Of a stretch of 64,000 bases of DNA, positions 52,896 through 62,193 are shown piece by piece. A program made the translations under genes and the position numbers. Source of the DNA: Aromatoleum petrolei (GTDB lineage: Bacteria; Pseudomonadota; Gammaproteobacteria; Burkholderiales; Rhodocyclaceae); contig NZ_CP059560.1 in NCBI RefSeq assembly GCF_017894385.1, forward strand, positions 620,001 through 684,000. The letters run 5' to 3'. Below the pieces are notes generated by a model, which ran no database searches, was not told the origin of the DNA, and saw nothing but the letters and a program-made list of their open reading frames with translations. The number at the start of each line of letters is the position of its first letter. Position 1 is the stretch's first letter.

Positions 52896-54020
52896 TCAGA
52901 GCGAGCGGGCGATGATTTCCTTCATGATCTCGGACGTGCCACCGTAGATACGCGCGACGCGTGCATCGACCCAAGCACGGCTGATCTTGTACTCGCTCAT
53001 GAAGCCGTAGCCGCCGTGCAGCTGCAGAAGTTCGTCGAGCACCTTGCCCTGCATCTCGGAACCGACCAGCTTGCACATCGCGCCGACCTCGGGCGAGAGT
53101 TCGCCGCGCATGGCCTTGCCCAGGCAGTCGTCCACAAACACGCGCAGCATGGTTGCCTGCGCCTTGCATTCGGCGAGCTTGAACTTGGTGTTCTGGAAAT
53201 CGAAGACCGTCTTGCCGAACACCTTGCGCTCGCGCACGTACTCGAGCGTGTCGTCGATCAGCGCCTCGATGGAGGCGGCAGCGCGAATGCCGATGATGGT
53301 GCGTTCCCACGCGAGCTGGTGCGTGAGATAGCCGAAGCCCTTGTTCTCGTCGCCGAGGCGATTCTCGACCGGGACACGGACGTCGTCGAAGAAGAGTTCC
53401 GAGGTGTCCTGGCCCTTCAGTCCGATCTTTTCAAGCAGCCGGCCTTTGGAGAATCCGGGGCGATCGGCCTCGACGCAGATCAGCGTGAGCTCCTTCGCAT
53501 TGGGGTCGAGCTTGGTCGCGGTGACCATCAGGTCCGCGTTGCCACCGTTGGTGATGAAGGTCTTCTGGCCGTTGATGACGTATTCGTCGCCATCGCGCCG
53601 TGCGCTGGTGCGCATCGAGCGCAGGTCGGAACCGATGCCGGGCTCGCTCATCGCGATGACGCCGATGATCTCGCCCGCAACCATCCGCGGCAGCCACTTC
53701 TTCTTCTGCGCCTCGCTGCCGTAGGCAACGATGTAAGGGGCGACGATCTCGGAGTGGGTCGTGAAGCCGATCGCGGTCGCATTGACCCGCGCCAGCTCCT
53801 CGATCATCACCGCCGAGTGGCCGAAATCGCCACCCGCACCGCCGTATTCCTCCGGCACCGTCGAGCACAGCAGGCCGACCTCGCCCGCCTTGCGCCAGAC
53901 CGACTTCGGCACGATCCCGACCGCCTCCCACTCGTGCAGGTGGGGGACGATCTCGTTCTCGATGAAGCGCCGCGCCATCTCGCGGAACATTTCATGATCT
54001 TCACGGAATACGGTCCGCAT
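52896..54020 (-). CDS. Acyl-CoA dehydrogenase
   Basis: 374 aa, start ATG at 54018-54020 with CGGAGGAACAAGG upstream. The family signatures [15 protein letters not shown] (about residue 125) and the C-terminal [37 protein letters not shown] are complete. The FAD/QFGK-type segment reads [14 protein letters not shown]. This is a typical homotetrameric enzyme, unlike the pair upstream. Electrons go to ETF (39.3-40.0 kb). Confidence 0.92.
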   Translation of the reverse strand: MRTVFREDHEMFREMARRFIENEIVPHLHEWEAVGIVPKSVWRKAGEVGLLCSTVPEEYGGAGGDFGHSAVMIEELARVNATAIGFTTHSEIVAPYIVAYGSEAQKKKWLPRMVAGEIIGVIAMSEPGIGSDLRSMRTSARRDGDEYVINGQKTFITNGGNADLMVTATKLDPNAKELTLICVEADRPGFSKGRLLEKIGLKGQDTSELFFDDVRVPVENRLGDENKGFGYLTHQLAWERTIIGIRAAASIEALIDDTLEYVRERKVFGKTVFDFQNTKFKLAECKAQATMLRVFVDDCLGKAMRGELSPEVGAMCKLVGSEMQGKVLDELLQLHGGYGFMSEYKISRAWVDARVARIYGGTSEIMKEIIARSL

Positions 54021-54057
54021 CCTTGTTCCTCCGCCTGTTCTCGTGCAGTTTCCCGGC

Positions 54058-54858
54058 TCAGCGGCCGGTGAATTTCGGTTCGCGCTTCTCGACGAAGGCT
54101 GCGACCGCTTCCATGTGATCTTCGGTGTGATGGGCAAGCGCCTGGTAGGCCGCCGACATCTCCAGCAGCGAATCGAGACGCATGTGCTGGCCTTCCCGCA
54201 GCAGGCGCTTGGTAAGGCGCAGGCCGTGGGCCGGATTAGCCGCCATGCGCCGGGCAATGCCCAGCGCCGCGGTCTCGAGCTCGGCTGCGGGTACCACCTC
54301 GGTCACGAGGCCCCACGCGAGCGCGGTCTGGGCGTCGATCATGTCGCCGGTGAGCGCCATCAGGCTGGCCCTGGGCATACCGACGATGCGCGGCAGCAGC
54401 CACGCACCGCCATCACCCGGCACGATGCCGAGCTTCACGAAGCTTTCCGCGAACTTCGCGGTGTCGGCGGCGATGCGCACATCGCACATGCACGCCAAGT
54501 CCAGGCCCGCGCCGATCGCCGGTCCGTTCATCGCCGCGATGACGGGCACGTCCAGGTCGTAAAGGCACAGCGGGATGCGCTGGATGCCATTGCGGTAGCT
54601 CTCGCGCACCTCATAGGGCGACCCGGCAAAGATGCCGCCGCGTTCGCGCATGTCCTTGACGTTGCCGCCGGCACAGAAAGCCGGTCCGTTGCCGGTGAGT
54701 ACGACGACCTTGATCGAGCGGTCCGTGCGGACGTTGGCGCACAGGTCGACGAACTCCTGCATCTGTGACGGGTCGGAGAGCGCGTTGCGCGTCTCCGGGC
54801 TATCCATGCGGACGGTGAGGATGGCGTCCTCGCGTTCGAGGATCAGAAAGGGTTTCAT
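54058..54858 (-). CDS. Enoyl-CoA hydratase/isomerase family protein
   Basis: 266 aa crotonase fold. Oxyanion-hole motif PAFCAGGNVKDM; the first catalytic Glu position is Asp (GAGLDLACMCD), the second Glu is kept (FAESFVKLGIVPGDGG). The Asp replacement suggests isomerase- or altered hydratase activity. Its ATG overlaps the stop of the 351-aa acyl-CoA dehydrogenase gene (ATGA), which indicates that they act in sequence. Confidence 0.88.
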   Translation of the reverse strand: MKPFLILEREDAILTVRMDSPETRNALSDPSQMQEFVDLCANVRTDRSIKVVVLTGNGPAFCAGGNVKDMRERGGIFAGSPYEVRESYRNGIQRIPLCLYDLDVPVIAAMNGPAIGAGLDLACMCDVRIAADTAKFAESFVKLGIVPGDGGAWLLPRIVGMPRASLMALTGDMIDAQTALAWGLVTEVVPAAELETAALGIARRMAANPAHGLRLTKRLLREGQHMRLDSLLEMSAAYQALAHHTEDHMEAVAAFVEKREPKFTGR

Positions 54859-55910
54859 GCTGCAGTCTCCTCGTATGCGGCGAGCACGCCGGCGGTAACC
54901 GATGGCCACAATGCCTGGGAGCCGGCGCCGCAGAGCGCGCGACCGAGCTGCTGCGACCAGTCGGTGAGCGAGCCGAACTCGCTGCGCCACGACCACAGCC
55001 TGCGGGTCGTCAGGTGCAGGGCGTGTTCGTGGGTGAAGCCGATCGCGCCATGCACGGCGTGGGCGACACCCGCCCCGATCCCCGCGGCCTCGGAGGCGCA
55101 GATCTTGGCCGCCATCACCGGCAGGCGTGCGAGCCGATCGTCCGACTCGGCGAAGGCCGCTTCGGCGGACATCACGGAGGCCGCCGCATGTTCGGCGAGG
55201 ACTGCAATCTGGTGCTGGATCGCCTGGAAACTGCCGATCGGCTTGCCGAACTGCACGCGCTCACCGGCATACGTGGTGGCCATCGCCAACACGGTTTCGA
55301 GCGCGCCCGCAATCTGCGCGGCACGCATCATTGCACCGCCAAGCTTGAGCACGTCGGCCGACAGTGCCGTCGGCAAAGCCGCGCTTGCGAGCGGCACCAC
55401 CGCTTCGAATTTGAGCGTGTCGCGCGGTTCGGCGGCCGTATTCACGGTACGCACCACCGTCGCCGCCTCGGTCGGCAGGAGCACCACCGCCGGCGCCGCG
55501 CCCGCTGCGACGGCCACCACGTGGCGGACGTGGCGCCCCCATGGCACATCGACAGCGGCCCCGGTCACACGGCCGTTTTCCAGGCGCAGTGTGCCGCGCG
55601 CGGCAACACTCAGCGTTCCCGACACGGCGGCCAGTCCGCTCGCACCCAGCAACCAATTGGCGAGCATCGCTTCGGGCAGCGGCAGCGGGAGGTTGAAGCG
55701 GCCGGCCAGACGCAGCACACCACATACATCCGCCCACGTGGCACCTGCACCGCCGAGCGACTCCGGCACCAGTGCCAGCGTGAATCCGGATGCTTCGACA
55801 GCCGTCCACAGCTCCGTCGGCCATTCGCCGCCCTCGCAAGCCAACACCGCGTCGGCGGTGACGAGGTCCGAGAACAGGCGCTCGACAGAGGAATCGAATA
55901 GGTCTCTCAT
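54855..55910 (-). CDS. Acyl-CoA dehydrogenase subunit (short, FadE-like)
   Basis: 351 aa. It contains the FAD/dimer segment ERVQFGKPIGSFQAIQHQ but lacks the C-terminal GGTxEI motif and the usual MxEPxxGSD middle motif; the centre is degenerate. Its partner immediately upstream (381 aa) has the reverse pattern. Such pairs form alpha2beta2 heterotetramers in steroid side-chain degradation (ChsE1-ChsE2, FadE28-FadE29). Start at 55908-55910; it ends overlapping the hydratase start. Confidence 0.87.
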   Translation of the reverse strand: MRDLFDSSVERLFSDLVTADAVLACEGGEWPTELWTAVEASGFTLALVPESLGGAGATWADVCGVLRLAGRFNLPLPLPEAMLANWLLGASGLAAVSGTLSVAARGTLRLENGRVTGAAVDVPWGRHVRHVVAVAAGAAPAVVLLPTEAATVVRTVNTAAEPRDTLKFEAVVPLASAALPTALSADVLKLGGAMMRAAQIAGALETVLAMATTYAGERVQFGKPIGSFQAIQHQIAVLAEHAAASVMSAEAAFAESDDRLARLPVMAAKICASEAAGIGAGVAHAVHGAIGFTHEHALHLTTRRLWSWRSEFGSLTDWSQQLGRALCGAGSQALWPSVTAGVLAAYEETAA

Positions 55911-55912
55911 GA

Positions 55913-57058
55913 TCAACGCAGCCCCAATCCGCGCGCGATGATGCCGCGGAGAATCTCCCGCGTGCCGCCGCGCAGTGAAAACGATGGCGCCATCTGGGTC
56001 AGATAGGCCAGCACCTGGGCGTGGTCGCTGCCGCCCTGAACGGTTGGCGGAAGCTCGCACAACAGCTGCGCGACTTCCGGAATCTCTTGCTCGAAAACCG
56101 CACCGAGATCCTTCACGACCGAGGCCTCCCACGCCGGGTTGTTGCCCGCCGCGAGTTGGGCCGTCACCGCCAACGACATGTTGCGCAGCGTCACCAGTCG
56201 CGCGGCGAAGCGGCCGATCTCCTTGGCCTGCAGGGCATCAGGACTACGGCCCACCGCGTCGATGAGCGTGTGGAGCAGCGCGATCGAGCTGAGGAAGCGC
56301 TCGGGACCGCTGCGTTCGAAGGCGAGTTCGGCGGTGACCTGCCCCCAGCCCTGCCCTTCGGTACCGATGATGGCGTCGGCATCGAGTACGAGTTCGTCGA
56401 AGAAGACCTCGTTGAAATGCTCGGCGCCCGTCAGGTCCTTGATCGGCCGGATGGTGATGCCCGGCAGACTGAGGTCGATGATGAACTGCGAGAGTCCTTC
56501 CTGGCGCTTGCTGTTCTCGCCGGTGCGTACCAACGCGATCATGTAGTGCGAGCGGTGGGCGTTGGTGGTCCACACCTTCTGCCCATTCACCACCCACTTG
56601 TCCCCTTCACGGCGTGCGCGCGTCTTGATCGAAGCGAGGTCGGAGCCCGAATTGGGCTCGCTCATGCCGATGCAGAAAAACTGTTCGCCGCGGCAGATCG
56701 CCGGCAGGTGGCGTTCTTTCTGCGCATCGGTGCCGTAGTGCAGGATCTGCGGGCCGCTCTGGCGATCGGCGAACCAGTGCGCGGACACCGGCGCGCCGGC
56801 GGCGAGCAGCTCCTCGATCACGACGTAGCGCGCGAAGGGACTCGCCTCGCCGCCACCATAGCGCTTGGGCAGAGCCATGCCGACCCAGCCCTTCGCTCCC
56901 AGGCGACGGCTGAATTCGGCGTCGAACCCCATCCAGGAATCCGCCCGGCGGACCGCCGGGTAGTCCTTCAGGGCTTCGGCGAGGAAGGCACGCACTTCCG
57001 CACGAAGTGCTTCGGCCTCCGGTGGAATGCGACTGTACTTGAACTGGTCTATGGACAT
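55913..57058 (-). CDS. Acyl-CoA dehydrogenase subunit (long, FadE-like)
   Basis: 381 aa. MSEPNSGSDLASIKTRARR (about residue 130) and the C-terminal SLRGGTREILRGIIARGLGL are intact, but the RxxFGxxIxxxQ segment that completes the FAD site is missing (the region reads FERSGPERFLSSIALLH). It is separated by 2 bp from the 351-aa gene that carries that segment, so the active enzyme is probably a heterotetramer. The pair would dehydrogenate a bulky acyl-CoA such as a ring-bearing side chain. Confidence 0.88.
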   Translation of the reverse strand: MSIDQFKYSRIPPEAEALRAEVRAFLAEALKDYPAVRRADSWMGFDAEFSRRLGAKGWVGMALPKRYGGGEASPFARYVVIEELLAAGAPVSAHWFADRQSGPQILHYGTDAQKERHLPAICRGEQFFCIGMSEPNSGSDLASIKTRARREGDKWVVNGQKVWTTNAHRSHYMIALVRTGENSKRQEGLSQFIIDLSLPGITIRPIKDLTGAEHFNEVFFDELVLDADAIIGTEGQGWGQVTAELAFERSGPERFLSSIALLHTLIDAVGRSPDALQAKEIGRFAARLVTLRNMSLAVTAQLAAGNNPAWEASVVKDLGAVFEQEIPEVAQLLCELPPTVQGGSDHAQVLAYLTQMAPSFSLRGGTREILRGIIARGLGLR

Positions 57059-57191
57059 GGCGCGTTCGATAGTGGGCCGTCGGCTTGAGCAACGGCGTGG
57101 ATGACCCGGGTCACGTCGCCCGCGAACGGCACGGACGACCGTCGGCCGGCGGACACGCCCCGCGTGCCCGCCAACCGCACTGCAGCCGGAC

Positions 57192-58499
57192 TCAGAGCGC
57201 GGTCTGCGCGTCCGCCGAGGCGAACATCTTGTTGATATCGCCCGAGGTCACCGGCTTGCTGGGATCGCGTTGCGGAGCTGCGCCGCCGAGGCCCAGCGCC
57301 GGCTCGATGCTGACATGCGTCGCCTGCGCGCGCAGCGCACCGACGGTGCAGTTCTCGCGCCCCAGGATGGCGAACGGGTCGTAAGAGAATTCGCGCATCG
57401 CGTTGAGGTGGCTGATCTTGTTGATGATCTCGTCGGGCAGGTTCTTCGCCTGCTGCCAGAACACGTCCGCGGAGTTCGGCCAGGTGCAGTCCGAGTGCGG
57501 GTAGTCGCACTCCCACGTGACCATGTCGACGTTGATCGAGTCGAGGTTCCTGAGCCCGAACGCATCCTCGATGAAGCAGGTGATGAAGTGCTCGTTGAAG
57601 ATGTCGCTGGGCTTCTTGCCGCCGAAGTTCGAGTTCGTCCAGGCGTGGTGGTGGTTGTGCGTGAAGTCGGCGCGCTCGAGCAGATACGGGATCCAGCCGA
57701 TGCCGCCTTCCGACAGGGCCATGCGCAGCTTGGGGTACTTCTTCCACATGGGTGCCCAGATCCAGTCCGCCGCCGAGTTGGAGATCGAGATCGGCATCGA
57801 CGTGATCCAGGCGTCGATCGGCGATTCATCCGAGGCGTGAGCCGCCTTCACCCCGGTGCCGATGTGGCAGCAGATCACGACATTGTTCTCTTCGCACGCC
57901 TTCCACAGGGGATCCCAGTGCGGGTTGTGGATCGACGGGTAGCCATGCACGGTCGGGTTGTCGGACAGCGTGATGGCATGCACACCCTGATCGGCCATGC
58001 GCTTCACCTCGGCCGCGGCGGCCTGCATGTCCCACCATGGCACCATCATCAAGGGGATGAAGCGACCCGGAGCAGCGTTGCACCAGTCATGCAGGTGCCA
58101 GTCGTTGTAGGCCTGGATGGCTGCAAGGCTGACGTTTTTGTCCGGCATGACCTGGAAGCGCTGGCCGGCGAAACCGGGGAAGGTCGGGAAACACAGCGAG
58201 CCGAGCACGCCGTTCGCATTCATGTCGTCGACCCGCGCCTTGATGTCCCAGGTACCACGGCGCATCTGTTCGTAGGAGAGCGGCTCCATGCCGTACTCCT
58301 CCTTCGGACGCCCGACCACCGAATTCAGTCCCATGTAGCCCGTTGCCTGCTCCTCGAACACCCAGATGTCGCGGCCGTTGCGGTTTTCGACGCGCGGCTG
58401 GCGGCCCTTGTACTTGGCGGGCATGTGGCGGTCGAAGGCGCCACGCGGTTCGATCGCATGGTCATCGACGCTGACAAGGATGAGATCTTCGAGCTTCAT
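57192..58499 (-). CDS. Amidohydrolase_2 family protein
   Basis: 435 aa TIM-barrel. The N-terminal motif reads SVDDHAIEP instead of HxH. Further motifs are ICCHIGTG, EGGIGWIPYLLERAD and the last Asp in WECDYPHSD. This longer amidohydrolase subgroup is frequent in clusters for steroid- and terpenoid-like compounds, where it is thought to hydrolyse or decarboxylate ring-derived acids. It is separated from the P450 gene by a palindrome-bearing promoter region. Confidence is high for family, low for reaction. Confidence 0.87.
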   Translation of the reverse strand: MKLEDLILVSVDDHAIEPRGAFDRHMPAKYKGRQPRVENRNGRDIWVFEEQATGYMGLNSVVGRPKEEYGMEPLSYEQMRRGTWDIKARVDDMNANGVLGSLCFPTFPGFAGQRFQVMPDKNVSLAAIQAYNDWHLHDWCNAAPGRFIPLMMVPWWDMQAAAAEVKRMADQGVHAITLSDNPTVHGYPSIHNPHWDPLWKACEENNVVICCHIGTGVKAAHASDESPIDAWITSMPISISNSAADWIWAPMWKKYPKLRMALSEGGIGWIPYLLERADFTHNHHHAWTNSNFGGKKPSDIFNEHFITCFIEDAFGLRNLDSINVDMVTWECDYPHSDCTWPNSADVFWQQAKNLPDEIINKISHLNAMREFSYDPFAILGRENCTVGALRAQATHVSIEPALGLGGAAPQRDPSKPVTSGDINKMFASADAQTAL

Positions 58500-58581
58500 G
58501 TGTGTGTCCCCTGTTGGAGTGGCGTCCGCGGTGGGCGCGAACCGGTTATGAGCCTCTATCTTAGAGCAAGAAATTCGTTTT

Positions 58582-58616
58582 GTTAAACACTTTTTTGCTT
58601 TGTGTTCATGTTTAAC
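58582..58616. promoter_or_regulatory. Nested palindromes upstream of amidohydrolase
   Basis: GTTAAACA at 58582-58589 and TGTTTAAC at 58609-58616 (19-bp spacer); inside them AACAC at 58586-58590 and GTGTT at 58602-58606. The region is AT-rich and lies about 85 bp upstream of the start. The central CACTTTTTTGCTTTGTG resembles the elements at 31568-31587 and 60051-60066. Confidence 0.55.
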
Positions 58617-58661
58617 GAAATTTCCAGATCGGCCGGAGGCTCAGCCGGTCCGCGCGCCACC

Positions 58662-59936
58662 TCAATCCCAGATGACCGGGACGGAGTGAGGGCCACGAAG
58701 CTGTGCGCCCGTAATCCGCGGCTTCGGCTCATCCGGGTCGAGGCGGATGTTCGGGAACAGATCGAGAATGGCGTTCAGCGCCACCTGGAGCTCGGTCTTG
58801 GCGATGAACTGCCCGATGCACATGTGAGGGCCGAAGCCGAAGCCGAATGAAGGCTTGAGCTTGCGATCGATGTCGAACTCTTCGCTGCTCTCGAAGGCTT
58901 CCTCGTCGCGGTTGGCGGAAGAAACGATGCACTGGACCATGGCACCCTTCGGGATGCGGACGCCGCCGAGTTCGAGGTCCTGTGCCGCCTGACGCACCTT
59001 GAAGGTCGCCACGGGCTCGAACCGGATCGCCTCGTCGATGGCCTTGCCGACCAGGCTGCGATCCTTGCGGACCCTGTCGAGCACGTCCGGACGCTCGAGC
59101 AGCAACACCATCAGCGAGCCGAAGGTCCGCGTCGTGGTCTCACCGGCAGCCGGGAGCAGCGAACGCACGAAGGTCGTGATCTCGTGGTCATCGAGCTTGC
59201 GCCCTTCGTATTCGGCCCGGATCAGGCGGCTGATGAGGTCGTTTCCTTCGGCGCCGCGTTGGCGCACGGCGACGACGGCTTCCTTCACCGCGTCGTAGAG
59301 CGCCTGTGCGGCTTCCATTGCAGCCTTGCGCGCAATCGCGGCCTTTTCGGCGTCCACCTGCGGGCCGGCAAGGATCGCCAGCGCCCATGCCGCATACTGT
59401 TCGACCTTCTCGGGTTCGTCGTCGGGAAAACCGATCAGCGCGTAGATCAGGCGAATCGGGAAGTGGAGGCCGAAGTCCATCAGGTCGGCCTTCTTCTTCG
59501 GCACCAGCGGCAACAGGTACTCGTTGCGCACGATGGGATCCATCTTGCTGTCGCGCCACGTGTTGACCACGTCGGGCATGAAGATGGGCTGCAGCAGGCC
59601 GCGTGCCTTCTTGTGCGCCTCGCCGTCCATGCCGGTGAGGATCAGGCCGTCGAAGAAGGCCCCCAGCCCTTCGGCGATGAAACCGCTGGTGTAGTTTGCG
59701 GCATCGCGCAGGACGGTCATCACGTCCTTGTATTTGAACACGGTGTAGGTCGGCCGGTTCGGATCCAGCCCTGCGATGTTCGGCACGCCGAGCTTGCCCA
59801 TGAAGTTCTCGGCAATGATCGGCGAGTTCTTCCGCATCTCGCGGTAGATCGCATGCAGATCGACATCCTCACCGCGGTAGTTGTCGGCCACTCCGGCGAA
59901 CGCGCTCTCCAGCGTAACGTCCTTGACACTGCTCAT
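58662..59936 (-). CDS. Cytochrome P450
   Basis: 424 aa soluble bacterial P450. I-helix oxygen-activation motif AAGETTTR (263-270), K-helix E302-A-I-R305 and heme-binding FGFGPHMCIG with Cys373. Start at 59934-59936 after GGAGGAAGACGAA. Likely hydroxylates the terpenoid or steroid-like substrate; electron partners in the window are the [3Fe-4S] ferredoxin (31.6 kb) or the putidaredoxin system (20.8-22.4 kb). dit clusters contain P450s for the first ring hydroxylations. Confidence 0.92.
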   Translation of the reverse strand: MSSVKDVTLESAFAGVADNYRGEDVDLHAIYREMRKNSPIIAENFMGKLGVPNIAGLDPNRPTYTVFKYKDVMTVLRDAANYTSGFIAEGLGAFFDGLILTGMDGEAHKKARGLLQPIFMPDVVNTWRDSKMDPIVRNEYLLPLVPKKKADLMDFGLHFPIRLIYALIGFPDDEPEKVEQYAAWALAILAGPQVDAEKAAIARKAAMEAAQALYDAVKEAVVAVRQRGAEGNDLISRLIRAEYEGRKLDDHEITTFVRSLLPAAGETTTRTFGSLMVLLLERPDVLDRVRKDRSLVGKAIDEAIRFEPVATFKVRQAAQDLELGGVRIPKGAMVQCIVSSANRDEEAFESSEEFDIDRKLKPSFGFGFGPHMCIGQFIAKTELQVALNAILDLFPNIRLDPDEPKPRITGAQLRGPHSVPVIWD

Positions 59937-60046
59937 TTCGTCTTCCTCCGTTGGCGCACCGCCCGGTCGTGAACGAACACGCTGTGCCGGCCATGTGCAA
60001 TGGCCTCGACACGGTGCCTTCACGCCGGATAAGACGGCGCTGTTTC

Positions 60047-60097
60047 TGAACACTTTTGCGCATAGTGCTCCATTTAATGCGTACTGCCAAGTGTTCA
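60047..60097. promoter_or_regulatory. Inverted repeat upstream of P450 gene
   Basis: TGAACACTT at 60047-60055 and AAGTGTTCA at 60089-60097, perfect 9-bp arms with a 33-bp spacer, about 110 bp upstream of the P450 start. A closer imperfect repeat GAACACT / AGTGCTC (60048-60054 and 60064-60070) could be the actual binding site. Likely operator. Confidence 0.5.
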
Positions 60098-60202
60098 AGC
60101 AGGGACCAGGGCAGGCCGGAGGACACCTGCCCTGCCTGGGGCGGGAATGCGGACGTGGCGCGCGTTAGTGCAGCCGACAGTGCAACGGTTCTCGCTCCTG
60201 CA

Positions 60203-60973
60203 TCACGGAATCATGAGTCCACCGTCGACGGCTAGCGTCTGGCCGCTGATGAAGCGAGCCCCGTCGCTCATCATGAACACCACGAAAGGCGTCATGTCGC
60301 GATCGGGGTCGCCGAGCTTGCCGCCGAGCGGGATCAACCCGGCCATCATCGCGTCGTGCGCCCGCAGGGCATCTTGGTCCATTCGTGCGCGGTGGGCGTC
60401 GTACATGGGTGTCCACATGCCCGGCGCAGCGGCATTCACGCTGATGCCGTGTCGCCCCCACTCCTTCGCCACCGTTCGGGTCCAGCCGAGGACCGCTGCC
60501 TTGGCGGCCGAATAGTGGGCACACCCGGGCAGCCCCATGACCCCCGCCGCGGAGCCGAAGTTGAGGATGCGACCGCCCTTCTCCCGCAGATGCGGAAAGA
60601 CGGCCTGGTTGGTGTTCAGGGTACCGCGCGCATTGACGTCGAATATGAGGTCCCAGTCGGCCTCGACGATCGCTTCGGCCGGCGCCGCGCGCTCGACGCC
60701 GGCGATGTTCACCAGTCCGTCGAGGCCGCCCAACCAGGCGACGGCCTGCGCGACGATCCTATCGACTTCGGCACGCTCGCGAATGTCGCAGTGGAAATAC
60801 CTCGCCTCGCCCGAGGCTCCCACATTGGCGCGCGCCACTTCCGCGCGGCCAGCCTCGTCATTCACGTCCAGCGCCGCCAGCCGCGCACCGGCCGCCACCA
60901 GTCCGCGCAGTGCACTCGCACCGATGCCCCCTGCGGTGCCGGTCACGATGAGGCGTTTTCCGCTCAGCTGCAT
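60203..60973 (-). CDS. SDR family oxidoreductase
   Basis: 256 aa. Cofactor motif TGTAGGIGASA, VNIAG motif (GLVNIAG), catalytic Ser in NFGSAAG and YSAAK. A complete classical SDR, with C-terminal ISGQTLAVDGGLMIP. Start at 60971-60973 with GGAGGAGAGGAC upstream. It overlaps the upstream MFS gene by 10 nt, and belongs to the operon acyl-CoA dehydrogenase - phosphotransferase - MFS - SDR. Confidence 0.9.
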   Translation of the reverse strand: MQLSGKRLIVTGTAGGIGASALRGLVAAGARLAALDVNDEAGRAEVARANVGASGEARYFHCDIRERAEVDRIVAQAVAWLGGLDGLVNIAGVERAAPAEAIVEADWDLIFDVNARGTLNTNQAVFPHLREKGGRILNFGSAAGVMGLPGCAHYSAAKAAVLGWTRTVAKEWGRHGISVNAAAPGMWTPMYDAHRARMDQDALRAHDAMMAGLIPLGGKLGDPDRDMTPFVVFMMSDGARFISGQTLAVDGGLMIP

Positions 60974-62193
60974 GTCCTCTCCTCCTGTTGTGGATGTTCC
61001 TCGCGGCGCCCGGGAGCCCCGTTGTCCGTGTCGATCCGCCGGGCCTGCAGGCCCCCGAGACCGAGCGCCGCGGCCATCACCCAGAACAGCACGGCCGCGC
61101 CGGCACTCGCCCCAATGGCGCCAAAAAGGAGGGGCATCGCGGTCATCCAGGCGTGCACCGTCATCGAGCGGAAAGCCAGCGCCTCGCCGTGCCGCTCGCG
61201 GGGCGTGACCTGATGCAGCGTCGCGAGAATCGTCGGTTGGATCGCGCCCAGCGCAAGGCCGAGGGTCGCGGCGCACAGCGCCATGGCCCATGCACTCTGG
61301 AGCAGTGGATACAGCACGAACACCAGACACGTGATGAAAAGCGCCCCCGCAAGCAAATGGCGTCGCGGCAGGCGTTCGGCCACAAACGGGATCACGACGC
61401 GCACCGACATCGACGCCACCGCATAGGCCGCCAGCACCGCCCCCAGCGCCGATGCGCTGAAGCCGCGTTCGACCCCGAGAATCGGCAACGCGAAGCCATG
61501 CACGTCCCAACTGGCCGACACCAGCCAGTTGACGAGGAGCAGGCGCCGGAACGACGGCAGGCGGAGCAGGCCCCAAGCGGACGGCTGCTTGCGGTTCAAC
61601 GCGGAGACCGGCGCCCGGCTTTCATGCGGGACCGCCTGGGCGATCACCAGGGTCGCGAACGGAAGCAGCGCGAGCGCGGCGAACGCCGCCGAAAAGCCGA
61701 GATGATCGATCAACACGCCGGCCATCATCGGCCCGAAGAGTCCCGCCACGGCCGGAGCGAGCGCGATCCAGCTGAACACGCGAAGTCGATCCGCCTCGTC
61801 CCGCGCGAATCGGCTGGCCGTGCGCTGGATCGCGATCATGCCGAAGCCCGAGCCCGCGCCGCACAACGCAGCGGCCGCACACAGGGCAATGAGATGGGGT
61901 ACCGACGCTGCGAGCAACGCACCCGCGAGCGACAGGCCGGCCGCAATGCGCAGCGGCAGATGGTAGCCGTGCCGATCGGCAAGCCGTCCGGCCGGGATCG
62001 CGAAGATCGCGGGAAATAGCGCGAACATCGTCATCACGAGCCCCACTGCCCACTCGGAATGCCCCAGCCGCAGGACGCTCAGCGGCGCGGCCAGGCGAGC
62101 CCCCTGCACGCAGGCGTGCAGTCCGACCTGGCATGCGACCAGCGCCACCAGGGCGCTGCGCATGGATGCCGGGGAAACCCCGTGCCCATTCAC
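60964..62193 (-). CDS. MFS transporter (GTG start)
   Basis: About 409 aa. GTG at 62191-62193 overlaps the TGA of the phosphotransferase gene (GTGA), which supports this start. Twelve hydrophobic helices; loop RLADRHGYHLPLR after the second helix is a typical MFS motif. The C-terminus (RREEHPQQEERTCS) is hydrophilic. Role: uptake or export of a pathway compound. Weak match to any specific subfamily. Confidence 0.84.
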   Translation of the reverse strand: MNGHGVSPASMRSALVALVACQVGLHACVQGARLAAPLSVLRLGHSEWAVGLVMTMFALFPAIFAIPAGRLADRHGYHLPLRIAAGLSLAGALLAASVPHLIALCAAAALCGAGSGFGMIAIQRTASRFARDEADRLRVFSWIALAPAVAGLFGPMMAGVLIDHLGFSAAFAALALLPFATLVIAQAVPHESRAPVSALNRKQPSAWGLLRLPSFRRLLLVNWLVSASWDVHGFALPILGVERGFSASALGAVLAAYAVASMSVRVVIPFVAERLPRRHLLAGALFITCLVFVLYPLLQSAWAMALCAATLGLALGAIQPTILATLHQVTPRERHGEALAFRSMTVHAWMTAMPLLFGAIGASAGAAVLFWVMAAALGLGGLQARRIDTDNGAPGRREEHPQQEERTCS

